Shown in pieces: positions 1-12,300 of a stretch of 64,000 nt of DNA (position 1 is the first letter of the stretch; the number at the start of each line of letters is the position of its first letter). The notes under the pieces were generated by a model. The model ran no database searches and was not told the origin of the DNA. It saw only the letters and a list, made by a program, of their open reading frames with translations. This DNA comes from Paratinospora sagittata (Eukaryota; Streptophyta; Magnoliopsida; Ranunculales; Menispermaceae), in NCBI GenBank assembly GCA_035771175.1, contig CM069593.1, forward strand, positions 738,461 through 802,460, read 5' to 3'. The translations under genes and the position numbers were made by a program.

Positions 1-639
1 TAATGAGGACCCGGTCGAGATTTATCAAAAGAAAGTATTGTCCATTCAAACTGTCCTTATCGTGTATAAGTTGTCTCCCATTTACATATTCATTCCTTAT
101 CGTGTGTAAGTTGTCTCCCATTTACATATTCATTCAAAGTGTCCTTATCGTGTATAAGTTGTCTCTCATTTCATCAAAAGCTTATTTTGTACCAATAAGG
201 GGTTGGTTCGTTAGTTCCTCGAACGAGTTATGAGGTGTATTTGAGAGACTCATCACGAGTTAAAGTCTGCCATCGTATATTTCTATTAGGAGAGGCGGCA
301 TCGTCCCTATAAATCTTTAAATCCTAAAGAATTAGTTTTGTCCTAAAAAGAAATACACCTTTCAAGTGTCCAAAATACGATACAAAAAAAAAAAACTTAT
401 TTTGTATTAGTATGATACTCACAACTCATTAATTTCTATTAAATTTTAATTTTTTTATTTTCTTCGTATTGTTATAAGGACGAAAATGTTAAATTAATGA
501 GGTGTAATATCATCAATTCAAAAGATAAGAGTAAACTTCTTTTTTGGTTAATTGATGTTGTTGTTGATTACCTAACTACTGGAATGTGTTGATTGAAAAA
601 ATTTGTAGTCTAATCTTATTTTCGTTATAAGGTGACAAG
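1..639. other. non-coding intergenic DNA
   Basis: AT-rich sequence with no convincing gene. Short open frames are uninterrupted only by chance and show no domain. Apart from the tandem repeat near the left edge I see nothing in it. Confidence 0.6.
52..173. repeat. short tandem repeat, about 2.7 copies of a 41-47 bp unit
   Basis: The motif CCTTATCGTGTATAAGTTG followed by TCTCCCATTTACATATTC occurs at about 55, 95 and 142, with a GTGTGT variant in the middle copy and a shortened last copy. It is a minisatellite-like array at the window edge. Confidence 0.8.
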
Positions 640-1061
640 CAGGGGCAGAGGTATACAGGGCGTACCTAAGTATTTTAGAAAAAAACCCTAATAGCACACC
701 CTTAGCCTGGGAAAATATTCCTTGTATACCCTTAATTTTCAAATCCTCGCCCCATAAACTCAGCTACAAACCGACAAACCCTCAAAATTTCTCAAATTAG
801 CCAACCTCAAACTAGCTCAAAGTCAAACGTCTAACCAAATCTCATATTTTCCAAATTGCTCTGCCTACAAAAAATTTTAAGTTTTATGTTATTGTGTTAT
901 GTATTATAGTTAATATATGTATTTTTAGGAGTAAGGTTCAATATGTCTCCCTATCAAGGTATATCTTTTATTTTTAATTAATGAATTTTTTTCATACCGT
1001 TGAGGTTTGTCTAAAAAAAATTTTTAGCTCACCGAAAATAAAAATTCTGACTCCGCCTCTG
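640..1061. mobile_element. hAT-type MITE with 8-bp target duplication
   Basis: The element begins CAGGGGCAGAG and ends CTCCGCCTCTG, so its ends form an imperfect terminal inverted repeat (9 of 11 positions). It is flanked on both sides by GTGACAAG (632-639 and 1062-1069). An 8-bp duplication with ends starting CAG is the signature of the hAT superfamily. The 422-bp body has no open frame, so it is a non-autonomous copy. Confidence 0.85.
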
Positions 1062-1518
1062 GTGACAAGTATATAAAAACCATATATATAAAATAAAATA
1101 AATTATACAAAAATCATGATATATATTACATAACACACTAACTCTTAAGGTTGATATCCGATATATTAATTCAAGATCTCGGACAAAATCACCTTCCTAT
1201 TGTTATTGTCGTTTATATTTCTAAAAACTATACCAAGATCATCATCAATAGTTTATGAAAGTTTTCAAATAAAATCTAAAAAAAGAATAATGCAATTTGT
1301 GGTTGATATATAATACATCCGAAAACTTCACTATTTAACCACAACCTATTTAGTTGACCGTTACTATATGCCTATTTTCTGAGACATATTAATTAAAAGC
1401 TCGACACAAATAAAAGAATACGATAAAATCTTCAAAGGAAAATAATTCACAAAAAAAATAAAATAAAAATACAATGATTTCTAAATGTCACATTCAATTA
1501 CAATTTCTTTTTGAAACA

Positions 1519-1582
<64 letters not shown>

Positions 1583-3103
1583 ATACTACACAGGTCAAAA
1601 CAATATTTTGGTAAGATATGATTCTACTATATATTGTCATCATTGAGATTTTTTAATAAGACTACTAACGTCAATGATTCGAAAAAAAAATTCAAAACCT
1701 AAGATGCTACAAAAAACAAATTGAAAAATAGAATAAACGTTGTCTAGTAAAAAACAAATAAATATTAAAGGTCTGCTAGTAATTGGATTATATTTTGAAA
1801 TCGCATCTTACATAGTTGACAGAATTTGTGGATGAATACACAAAGTGAATTGTCTTTTTTATTTAAAATATAATATATATTTTCCATTTATTAAAATTAT
1901 AAAATGAATGATAATTACCTAAACCTTTTAATATCACAGATTTAATAAATATAAGAACAATAGAGATCAACACCCGCAACTCAAAAATATACGTGAAAAA
2001 ATCTCAAAATCAGAAAAAAATTACGGGCAAAAATAATTCACTATCAATTAATAAGTATCTCAGATAAATTAAACACTTCTAGTACTTCTACACCAAATAG
2101 TACAAAAATCTGAAACTTTGGTAAAAACGAATAACAAAAAAAGAATACTCAAGAGAAAAATTAGAACTCCAACAGCGTCACTTGCATAAATTCTAAAATC
2201 TATATTCTTTCACAAAACTTTCAATGACCAAACTTCACATTTCTTCTAGATCTCACTCACTAGTTGGAATGATCAATAAACAATGAGCGACCTCATATAT
2301 ATAGACTTTCTAGACATAATAGTTAAAAATTGTGAACAAGAATTTTTTATTCTACACTAACATAATTTCTTTATTCAAATACAAGTAGATCATAAAATAT
2401 TTATCTATATTTAAAAAATCTTAATTATTTTTTAAATATATATTTTATGTTCTAAAATAATAAAAAAATTCATATTTGAGTTAAAATCCAACAATAAAAT
2501 TTAATGCCTATTTTGATATCTCGTTACTACTCGCGAGCTCGGATTGAGCAGACAAGCAGGAAATAAATCTAATTCATATATATATATATATATATTTGTT
2601 AAACTTATCTAATTATTTTCGAGAATGGAGTAATGCATAAGAGTATGAGAGTCTCAAGAGCTTCTTTGATAAGACATTACGTATATATTTCTTGCTAAAT
2701 GCTGCTTACTATTCTTCAACACTTAGGGCTTCTGCTATACCACGAGAATGTGAATTTCAACAGTATTTTATTTTGTCCTTTTAAGTATTTCATTAGAATG
2801 TTAGAATTCAAAAAAGCTACACTTGAATTTTAAGGATATATATATAGATATCAACAATATTATAAAAATTCTGAGTCATTTCCACCCATATAAATTTCAA
2901 TACTATTCTCTAAGCCATCAATTTAGACCATTCAATGCTACAGTGGTAAATGAATATTAAACCAATTAAATTCTATGGTTTCATCATATATGTATATAGT
3001 AGTCAAGTTGGTTTTATTTTTGTATCATGGGGCACTATTGATGTGCCATATTTCATGCTGGTTCTCATATCAAAGTTCCTATAGGAGCAACAATATTGAA
3101 ACA
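1062..3103. other. AT-rich non-coding DNA
   Basis: No gene is supported. The stretch has long A/T tracts and an (AT)n microsatellite but no domain-bearing frame, and I could not define a further mobile element. Confidence 0.55.
1521..1585. repeat. (AT)n microsatellite
   Basis: About 30 AT dinucleotides with a single interruption near 1568. A shorter AT run lies at about 2577-2596. Confidence 0.95.
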
Positions 3104-3322
3104 CACCAATGAGGGTTACCTTGAGTGAAAGGGGTTCTGATTACTTAAACAAAAGGTATCGGTTTCAAATTTTTGTGGATGCAGAAAATTTTATTGGGAG
3201 AGATCTTCATTTCGCCGTCCGACAGCTACCTCGAGTCCAGATGAAATAGTCTTGCCGTAAAAAGGAAGGAGAACATCACCTAGGCGCCGAAATTCTGGTA
3301 ATCAAATTAAAAAAAAAAAAAA
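3104..3322 (+). mobile_element. tRNA-derived SINE with poly(A) tail
   Basis: A roughly 219-bp unit ends in a run of As (about 3309-3322). Its 5' part has a degenerate Pol III B-box-like stretch, GGTTTCAAATTT, at about 3163. It is flanked by CAATATTGAAACA (3091-3103) and the near-identical CAGTATTGAAAACA (3323-3336), which I read as a diverged target-site duplication. The internal stretch CGACAGCTACCTCGAGTCC is far richer in GC than its surroundings. The A box is weak, so the SINE class is inferred from the tail, B box and duplication together. Confidence 0.65.
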
Positions 3323-4071
3323 CAGTATTGAAAACAATGTTTTATTAATGTCCTTAATTATATTACTATTGTCACATGTAGCTGCAATTGGCTATTATAT
3401 AGTTAAGATTTACTTATATATATATATATAATGTTTTGATGGACAAGAAGTAATTAGAAGCAGTTTTTCTATTGATTGTTTGCTACATGTATTATATTTG
3501 GACTCTAATCCAAGCCCATTTCATTCCAAACTAGACAGGATGCTTGGCCCATTTGATATACCCAAATTGGAAGTAAGAGTACATATACATGTGCCCAGTT
3601 AATTTCATTGAAAAATGGGGAAATTCGTTTTCCTCCATATGCAGTCCAACTTAAAAAACTGACAAGTTATTGTTACAAACCAGTTGTTTGGAAAACTTTT
3701 TCAAAGTTCATTTTCTTTAAATGTATTTTTGAAAGTGTTTAAATTGTAATAAAAAAAAACTTTTAAAAGAAAATGAGAGAAATTAGTTTTTTCTAAAAGT
3801 ATTTAAACTCTACGCGTCATTGGGTAGTCTCTCTTCAGAATAAGGCGTTGATATAAATTTTAACTTAAAATTAAGATCTCGTCCCTTAATCACAACTTAA
3901 GCAATCAATTAAGTTACCTAACTTTGGGTTATAATCACTTTTACTTAACAGGTTACTTTTATCCAAAAATTACACGACCGGTTGTATCAAAACAAGAAAA
4001 GTTATTTAATTTCCGCTTTAACTACCGCTCACCTGCTCCGCTCTTACATTATCTGAACGTTTCACAGTCTC

Positions 4072-4102
<31 letters not shown>

Positions 4103-4150
4103 CTGTTAAACCCAAAACCCTAAATATTAATTAAAAGGCCTTTAATTTTC
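3323..4150. other. non-coding DNA upstream of the enoyl-ACP reductase gene
   Basis: AT-rich sequence with a long T tract at about 4077-4102. The promoter of the downstream gene must lie here or just beyond, but I cannot single out a TATA box with confidence. Confidence 0.45.
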
Positions 4151-4355
4151 AACAATCTAGTTCGACATTTCCAAAGCTCCAACAAGCGAAAGAGGGAGAG
4201 AGAGATAACCTCGGTTTTATCGGAACATTTATAAATCTCAGTCTCTACCAACAATTCATCTGCTGATAACTACGAGGAAGGAAGAGAGAAATTTTCTCTT
4301 TATTTCTTCTCCCACCGTCCATCTCTACCACAACGGCGATTTCGCTAACAAAGAG

Positions 4356-4628
4356 GTAAGATTTTGTTAGAAATGGCTTCGATTCGTTCTACTTCTCAGA
4401 TTTACAGCCAATGCATCTTAATTTTCTTCAAGATTTCGGTGTTAGATCCGCTCTATCTTGAATCTTTTTGAATCTTGATTTGGTGCTCTGTGTTGAAGAA
4501 CAATTTGGTGCAAGATTTACATTTTTGTTATCTCTGCAAAATGCAGCTGAAAAGATCAGATGGTTTTTTTTTTTCTTTTGAGATTTTGTTCTTAAATTAG
4601 GCATGAAAGTGGTAATCTTTTTCTGCAG
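4356..4628 (+). other. 5'-UTR intron of the enoyl-ACP reductase gene
   Basis: A purine-rich leader ending AAAGAG is followed by GTAAG at 4356, and a TTTTTCTGCAG acceptor ends at 4628. The next exon opens 37 bases before the start codon. A leader intron is common in plant housekeeping genes and can raise expression. It is inferred from the splice motifs alone. Confidence 0.6.
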
Positions 4629-4665
4629 GATTCAATTTAATTTTCCAGTATTGAGTATAATTAAG

Positions 4666-7600
4666 ATGGCGGCTGCTGCGACTTCTGGTGTGCAAATGAC
4701 GACAGCGAGACCCTTCATTTCTTCGTCTTCTCGGAGGATGTTCATGGCGAATGCCGTGGTTTCAGGGTCTGAGCTTAGAATGGCTTCATGGACTAAGCTT
4801 ACTAGTTCTGCAAGCATATCATCGGCGAAACTTTTCGTTCGGAGCTTCAATTCAACTCGTCAAGTGCTTGATAAGGTCATACCGAAGGCAATGGCCAAGG
4901 CAAGTGACAAGATTTCTGCTCCAGGATTGCCCATTGATCTAAGAGGTTGGACAACTCTCACCCAAATATATATGTATTCATATTTCTAGTCCTGTTTTTT
5001 TAGTGAAATTACAAATGTAGGCAAATGTTAATGGTGAAAAGATGATCTTTAGAAGGGTAAAATGTACTCTTGCATAGAGTGAGTGAAATGCAGGTAGTTA
5101 GTTATCTCCAAACTTATGTTATAATGAAATGTTTGAATTTGAGGGAGTCAATGATGGAAACCATAATCTTGCATAGCCACATCATAGAAGAGGTTAATTA
5201 TTCTGTAATTTTTCCGCATTAGTTTCTTTGAATTTTAGTACAGCTGTGGAATGGATTTTTCTGTTGTTTCTTACTGTCCAGCAATTAAAACAACTTCTTT
5301 GTATGTCACAGGTTCTGTAGAACCAGAAGACGGAAGTGTCAATCTTGCAATTTTTTCTTTAGTAAATGATGCTTGCTCCCATGCTAGGATCTCACAAACC
5401 ATTAGATTGATATTCTAGATCTTGCTTGCAGGTAAGAAAGCATTTATTGCTGGCGTGGCTGATGACAATGGATATGGTTGGGCAATAGCAAAATCTCTAG
5501 CTGCTGCTGGTGCTGAAATCCTTGTTGGCACATGGGTCCCTGTATGTCAAATAGCCTACACTTTATAATTATTTTAGTTACCTGAAATGACCACCAAAAA
5601 TGGGCTATTCTTATAAAGTGTGTGCCCTTCTTTAGGCACTAAACATCTTCGAGACTAGTCTGCGCCGTGGGAAGTTTGACGAGTCACGTGTGTAAGAACC
5701 TTTTTTCTCCCTTTGTCATACAAAATGGTTTGATGGCTGCAAACGGCCTTTGATTGGGACTTTGGTCTTTTGCAGGTTACCTGATGGTTCTCTGATGGAA
5801 ATCACCAAAGTATATCCATTAGATGCTGTTTATGACAGCCTCGAGGATGTGCCTGAAGATGTAATTATTTGATCAGCTAGTTTCTGCAATCTCTGCAATA
5901 TATATTCAAGAGTTGAATCCATCATTTAAAATGGTACAATATACTGATGTGCAGGTCAAAGCAAACAAACGTTATGCAGGATCGTCAGATTGGACTGTTA
6001 AGGTATTGCATTTGGCTTCAGTCTGTACTCAATCATAATCTTCATCTATGACTTAAAAAGCATTTCCCTAACCATGTGGGATAAGCAACTTGAATCCACT
6101 TCCTCCACCTGACTTTATCAAATGCTGAATCTTTATTTTAATGATTTATATCTTTTTCACTTGTCTCTTTCCATTCTATTTTAGATGTCCTCTCCCCTTA
6201 TTATTACCATTAATTGTTTTATTCATATGACTCTTATCCTTATACCCTGCATAAGCAGGAGTTTCGTGCACCAGACTGCTCTATTTATTGTTTTCAAACT
6301 TTCCTTAGGAGTTGATCTAATCTCAAAATTGTACATTGAGCTCTAGCAATGTTTGTTGGTTGGTTGCAAGCAAAAATTGTCTTTATATATTTGGATGATT
6401 ATTGGTTGTGACTTATGTGTTTTTTTGTAAGGATAATTGAAAATTGACACCCTCCTCTTATTCTATGCCGTGACTCATAATTTACTTCTAATAATGAAAG
6501 GTTGTTTACATCTTTCTTGTTAAAGCCTTAAACTTGCTATGTTTCATTCTGTTGTAATCATCTTCATCTCACCTAATTCAAAAGCTTAGTAAGTTAGTAA
6601 GCCCTGCCTTGCGCTTTGGAACTTTCTCTTAGTTCTATGAATCTCACGTCAAAAAGTATTGTGCAAAGACAGCCATCCCCTTCTCAATGCTCACTCTTCC
6701 AATGACAGATCTCTCCCTACCTACTATGAGTCTATGAGGAACGTTATCATCAGATCTGAGCACTGGGGTCGATGAGTTGTGGTGCTGCTTTGGTTTTCTT
6801 GTGGTCTTGTCAATTTCCTTTTCTAACGTTTGCAATTCGAGGGCATTGCAAAGCACCCAAAAATAGTCATTCAGTCTCTCTCTCTCTCTCTCTCCAAGGG
6901 GGGCCGTTTGTACCAAGACTTTCCTTTCTTCAATTTCTCATTAAATAGCTTATTAACTCCTTTCCTTCAACCACGGTTCAACTTTTTGGTCAAGCTGGTT
7001 GTCCCACGAGTGTCCTGATTGAGAAATTTGTTTCTAATTACTGGCTGGTTGCTTTCATAATGCGAGTGGGGGGTAATGAAATGGGTATGAGCAACTTATC
7101 AACTATTTTGGCTTCTCATAGGAAGTTGCTGAGTCCGTGAAAAAAGACTTTGGGACCATTGACATCCTTGTTCACTCACTTGCAAACGGGCCAGAGGTAC
7201 AACTTGGCACGTAATCTTTTTTTTTTCTTTTCTACAATCGTGTTGGAATTGTACTAATGGTCGACTTTCAAACAGGTTAGTAAACCCTTACTGGAAACAT
7301 CCAGGAACGGATATCTGGCGGCTATCTCTGCATCAAGCTATTCTTATGTTTCACTGCTCAAGCATTTCATTCCAATAATGAATCCAGGCATGCTTGTCCA
7401 TTGGGCAATATACTATTATTTTCTCTGCTGATTTTGCATTTTTATGTGGATTAAATATTATTTAATTCTAGCTGAAATTTGTGATTGTCAATGTTGCAGG
7501 TGGCTCATCACTTTCTCTTACTTATATTGCTTCTGAAAGAATCATTCCAGGGTATGTCTTTCTGTCTTGCTTACTACCTGATCATTCTCCTAAGCCAACG

Positions 7601-8597
7601 GGTTCTTGGTAGGACTATAGTAGTTTCAAACTGTTCCAAAATGCAGGTATGGTGGTGGCATGAGTTCAGCTAAAGCTGCTTTAGAAAGTGATACCCGTGT
7701 AAGTTTCTTATTCCAAGCTGGCTAAATTAATACTGTAACTAACATGTGGCGCTTCTAACACCTTTTTACCTCAACATTCAGAACTGACTGTACTCTCTGC
7801 TTGATGCAGGTGCTTGCTTTTGAAGCTGGAAGGCAGCATAAAATTAGAGTTAACACAATATCTGCAGGTATGCTTTCATCTAATCTTTGTACTGCATGCT
7901 TTTGTTCTGTGGGAAATCTACGGTATCTTTCAATTTGGTACTAGGGAGGGACTGTAATCACAACTTGCTTAAAGAATGAGGTTGACTTTAATTCTGGGAT
8001 ATGTGTAGCTGCTATGTGAGATCCAGATGGATTTTACCAGATTTCTTCATAGGCCCTCTTTCCTCATGGACTTGACTCACTGCGCCTCAAAATCATTTTT
8101 TTTTCCTTTATTTATTTATTTCTATTATTTTTTGACTTTTTCCCCTTATAGAGGATATAAAATGTTGGTTGGTATAATGTGGAGGATGCTAAAAGTATAT
8201 GTCTTCCCATCATAATTTTTTCTGATAAGAAGTAACAAATCCTCAGGACCACTGAGAAGCCGTGCAGCAAAAGCCATTGGGTTTATTGACACGATGATTG
8301 AATACTCAATAGCCAATGCACCCTTGCAGAAGGAGCTATCTGCAGGTGAGTCATTTAGAATATGATATCGGAAACTACAATTTCTGGTTTCTTTCTTTTG
8401 TACTCAAATCTTACAAAACTTGGAAATAAAATGTGGCAGATGAGGTGGGAAATACTGCTGCCTTCTTGGCATCTCCATTGGCTTCAGCTATCACTGGAGC
8501 AGTCATTTACGTCGACAATGGTCTGAATGCAATGGGTGTGGGAATTGACAGCCCAATATTTAAGGACCTCAACATTCCAAAATACACTCAGAGCTAG
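4666..8597 (+). CDS. MOD1: plastid enoyl-[acyl-carrier-protein] reductase (NADH)
   Basis: This enzyme makes the last reduction of each fatty-acid elongation cycle in the plastid stroma (FabI type, NADH-dependent, type II synthase). Coding exons: 4666-4945, 5432-5541, 5636-5691, 5776-5860, 5955-6002, 7122-7196, 7276-7387, 7500-7551, 7647-7698, 7810-7867, 8247-8345, 8440-8597. They sum to 1185 nt in one phase, giving 394 residues, close to the size known for plant ENR. The first roughly 80 residues are Ser/Ala/Arg-rich, as in a transit peptide. Then follow [20 protein letters not shown] (nucleotide-binding fold), [13 protein letters not shown], the catalytic Tyr region [20 protein letters not shown] and [11 protein letters not shown] with the active-site Lys, and the C-terminal [19 protein letters not shown]. 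The ATG at 4666 starts the transit-like leader. The intron after 7387 uses a GC donor. No truncation or frameshift is seen. Confidence 0.96.
6050..6215 (-). mobile_element. RTE-type LINE 3'-end relic in an intron
   Basis: Read on the minus strand, this part of the fifth coding intron of the reductase gene gives the decayed peptide [20 protein letters not shown]. It matches the end of plant RTE LINE ORFs, where a 'D.V.WRK.I..ADP..LG' pattern is typical. No tail or target duplication survives. Confidence 0.6.
6247..6286 (+). mobile_element. 3' tail fragment of an Au-type SINE
   Basis: GCATAAGCAGGAGTTTCGTG followed by CACCAGACTGCTC resembles the conserved 3' end of the plant Au SINE family, the same region seen in the better copy at 45225-45393. 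Only about 40 bp remain, inside an intron, so this is tentative. Confidence 0.45.
7388..7499 (+). other. GC-AG intron
   Basis: The exon ending ATGAATCCAG is followed by GCATGC rather than GT. The acceptor is TGTTGCAG at 7499. Splicing at these points restores the family peptide [17 protein letters not shown] with no gap; no nearby GT keeps the frame. GC-AG introns are a known minor class handled by the major spliceosome. Confidence 0.85.
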
Positions 8598-9311
8598 AGA
8601 ATAAACTGCTTAACCTGGAACGAAGTTTCATTAGGATTTTTGTTTTCGTTTGCCTTTCTTGCAGCAGGGTTAGGTTAAATTAATTTCCCTGTTTCCAAAT
8701 TGAGGGCGTTTGATTTCATTTCTCAGGAAGAATATTTAATACTCTGTATAACAGCACAAAGGTTTCACATTTTCTTTGCCAGTGCAACAACTTCTGCCAT
8801 AATGAGGAACGAGGTTTTCTAGATTTCTTGTTCTTGAAATTCCTTCTCATTTTTGCAAAAGAATGAACTGGATTTTTCTGTATGGCAACAAAATCATGAC
8901 TTCCTAGTATCTTTCTTTTAACTAATGGAATGAAAACTGCAAAAAATGAATTTGAGCAGTAACATTACAACACAAAGTACAACTCTATTGTACGAATTTT
9001 TAGTGTGTATTCATTGAACATTTTTCATAAAAAAGAAACTCCATTTGATGTACTAATTTTTTTTAAATGCATATATACCTCAAACTTTTTAGATGTAGGA
9101 AACCCATATCAAATCAAAATCAAAAGTAAACTTATCAAACATCACCCAAAAGTCTATAAAGGGCCAACTGTCTATTGTAGTAAACGGAGTCTTAAATCAG
9201 TTAAGAGTCCAATTGGAAGAACCAAAATTATCTTACAAAATTTGGACTTCACACGCTTATATACAGTAACAAAATTAAGCTATTAGCTTCACACGCTTAT
9301 ATACACCCATT
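8598..9311. other. intergenic DNA between convergent genes
   Basis: The 3' flanks of the reductase gene (+) and the NSE4 gene (-) share about 700 bp. The first part is the 3' UTR of the reductase. No other gene is visible. Confidence 0.6.
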
Positions 9312-12300
9312 TCATTGGAGCCTTCGCTTTCCCTTTCGAATGGCAGCTGCTTTAGAAATTTCATTTTCATTTTCTGGTGAGTCTTGTACAACTTGTTCTT
9401 GTAAAACCCGGCCTCGATTCCGAGTTAACTTTCTAATTGGTGTTGTATGGCCTGCTGCCTGTGAATCTACAGGAGTTGGCTCCTCCTGAGAACCAGTTAA
9501 TGTGCTTGGTTGAGTACGATGTGGCATCAGTTCCTCACCTATTTGCACCATTTCTGCCATCAACTGCAAAATACAAAACAACAAACGTCAATTAGATACA
9601 TGCACTAAAACAAAAAAAGGTCAAGAGAGAGAGAGAGAAAATTTGAAATAAAACTGCAATTCAGATGATAAAACATAACATGCAAGAAATACTGTATCAG
9701 AAAGGGCTGCTTCCATGTCTAAATGTCCATTAATTAAACAAAAGAAAATGCCATAACAAATAAAAGTTCCAATTTCCATCACAAACCTTCCAATCTTTAA
9801 AATCATATCTGAAGACAAAATGGCTGTAAGAGACCTCCCCAGAAACAACTGCATGGGCAGCAGGGGCATTCCTTGGAACTACAAGTAAAAGATAAAACAG
9901 TAAGAAACAACAAACAAGCCATGAAAATAAATGAAACAAAAGTTTTAAGAGTTTGTAATGGATCTTACAAACTAGATGATGACCATTTTGGTCCACTGTT
10001 ATTTCAACACGCCCATCTTTGACCAGGAATGACAGAGCAAATAGATTCTCCACTGTCTGAGCAAAGGAGTTTCTATTCAAAATCAGATGTTCAAGCTTGA
10101 CACTCCTTTTCTTCCTCAATATATCAAACATGGTTGACATGTTCTTGTCAGTGTCAGTTTTCTCCTCTGCGTTGCCCTCAAGCTGCACAAGAAACCACGA
10201 GATTTGTGAAATGCAGAGAACAGAGATAAGGGACATGCATCATTTTAAAAATAAAGCACTTAATTAACTCCTTTAATTTCCATTTGGAAATTCAAGCCTT
10301 TAATAGGAGTACCTGTCAATTTGTTACCATTAAATTTCCATTTACTTTGGCTATGCAGGTCTAAATAATTTATGAACCTACCAATCCAGCACATTTTGGC
10401 ATTCCTGGTTGGTCATAACATATTTTCTATCATTTGGTAAAAAAAGAAGAAAAAATAAAACTTTACAATAAAGCTTTGAAAGGCTGCCATAAATGAATCC
10501 CCATAGGAATTTACTGGGAAGAAGCTCATAATTCATCATCAGCAAGCACCTAACTCCAACCTATGTTACTTAGACTCAGGTATGGGTATTGGATACGAGT
10601 ACATATCTAGAGGTCCGACTTGTTCATTTTCAAATTTTGGGATACGGGGACTCGACTACATTATATGTTATTCTTTTCTTTTCTTTTTTTCTCATTTATT
10701 GTTTGTTTTGTTATCTCACACAAGTGAATTTCACCTATTAGTCATTGTCTTATTTCATGCTTTCTTTTCTTTTCATTGGAGAATCTATATAGTAATATTC
10801 CAAAATCTAAAGTGTCGGACACATATCCCATACACATGTCGTATCGTGAAATGTCAGACATGAGTACGTCGGGCTAAAGTAAAGAGTCCGGGTAACATAG
10901 ACTCCAACTACTGGAAGTAGTAGAAGATTTTCATCAACCAAGCACCAAAGTTTTTCTTAACATCCAAATTTTGATTGCTAAGCTTTACCAAGAGCTTAAG
11001 TCACTAGACAACCTCATCAGTCCATGCAACAAAGAGTTTACAATAAAAAAACTCTAATCAAGTAAAAAAGACTATAAAAATTTACACAATGATTAAATCT
11101 CCATGCCATCTATTCTCCTGAAGTCAAAACTTTATCCTCTACATTAATTTCAACCCTGATTGAATCCCACGGCACAAAGAATTTATGGCTAACTTCAACA
11201 CGAACCAAGTTTACCAAAAAGGTCTTATTGCATAGATCAGCTATAAACATACAGAAGAAAAGCAAACTTACCTCTTCAGGACGAGCACTTTCTGTTGGCT
11301 TCACACGTTTTTGCCGAACAACAGCCTTTCGCTGCTTTAGTTCAGTATTCATAGGCCCAAGCCTCAATCAATAAAAACAAATAAATAATTAATACATTTT
11401 TTAAATAAACTATAAGCCAAGAGCCAAGAAGAGAAACTTCATTCATCGTGAAAAATAATATTGCACACTTACATAGTGCAGCAACCAGGGACTTTCTTAA
11501 AAATGTGAGCGACAGATAAACCAATGTTTCCCCAGTTTATAGATGTCCTGGGTTCCACTGTGCTTGAACCTCCATTTTGTTGTTGCATGCAATTTTCAAG
11601 CAGAGAAGTAATGAAATCCGAAGGAGTAACTCCTTCATTGCTATGTGACCTGACAGAGGTTACCAAGGTGTTGGCTATGTCCAAAAGAGCCTCCGCATCG
11701 GCAACTTGCTCCCTTGGCTTCTGAACTACAAAGCCCCAAAAACCAGAGATAAGAGAACATCATCATCTTTTTTATAGTCAGAATTTAAAAATAGGCATAA
11801 ATATATATATATAGATTGAACCAAACTAAAAAGTGGATGGATCCTGATATATGAACATGGCATTCTCAGGACTTCAATCATAGCCATTAAATTGGCTTAG
11901 GGGTTACAAAGATCGTCCCAAAATGATTTAGCTCCAATACCATGCTCACATGTACATCATTAGGTAGGTGCAAGAACATGAAAATAAATCTATCATAGAA
12001 GAGCTAGTAAAAACAATTATACCTCCTTTGCTCTACGCAACTAAATCAACAATGTAAGCCTCATCAGAATATCTTAGCATGAAATACAACATTTTATCAA
12101 CTAAATCACAAGGAAGTAACAAAGAATTGAGTTTTTCTCTTTCAAAAAATACCTAGTTGATGCAAATTCTCCACCTCGCTGATGATCGACTTGAACTTAT
12201 CAGAATCCACTCTCGATATATCCTCTTTTTCATCTGCAGCCAAAAAGAAACCCCAAGAAATCAACAATCAACACAAATCACGCCCTCTAATCCATGATTA

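Noticed and set aside
9730..10236. 168-codon minus-strand frame as a single exon
   Set aside because: It reads through an intron; splice sites at 9969 and 9878 keep the NSE4 protein continuous.
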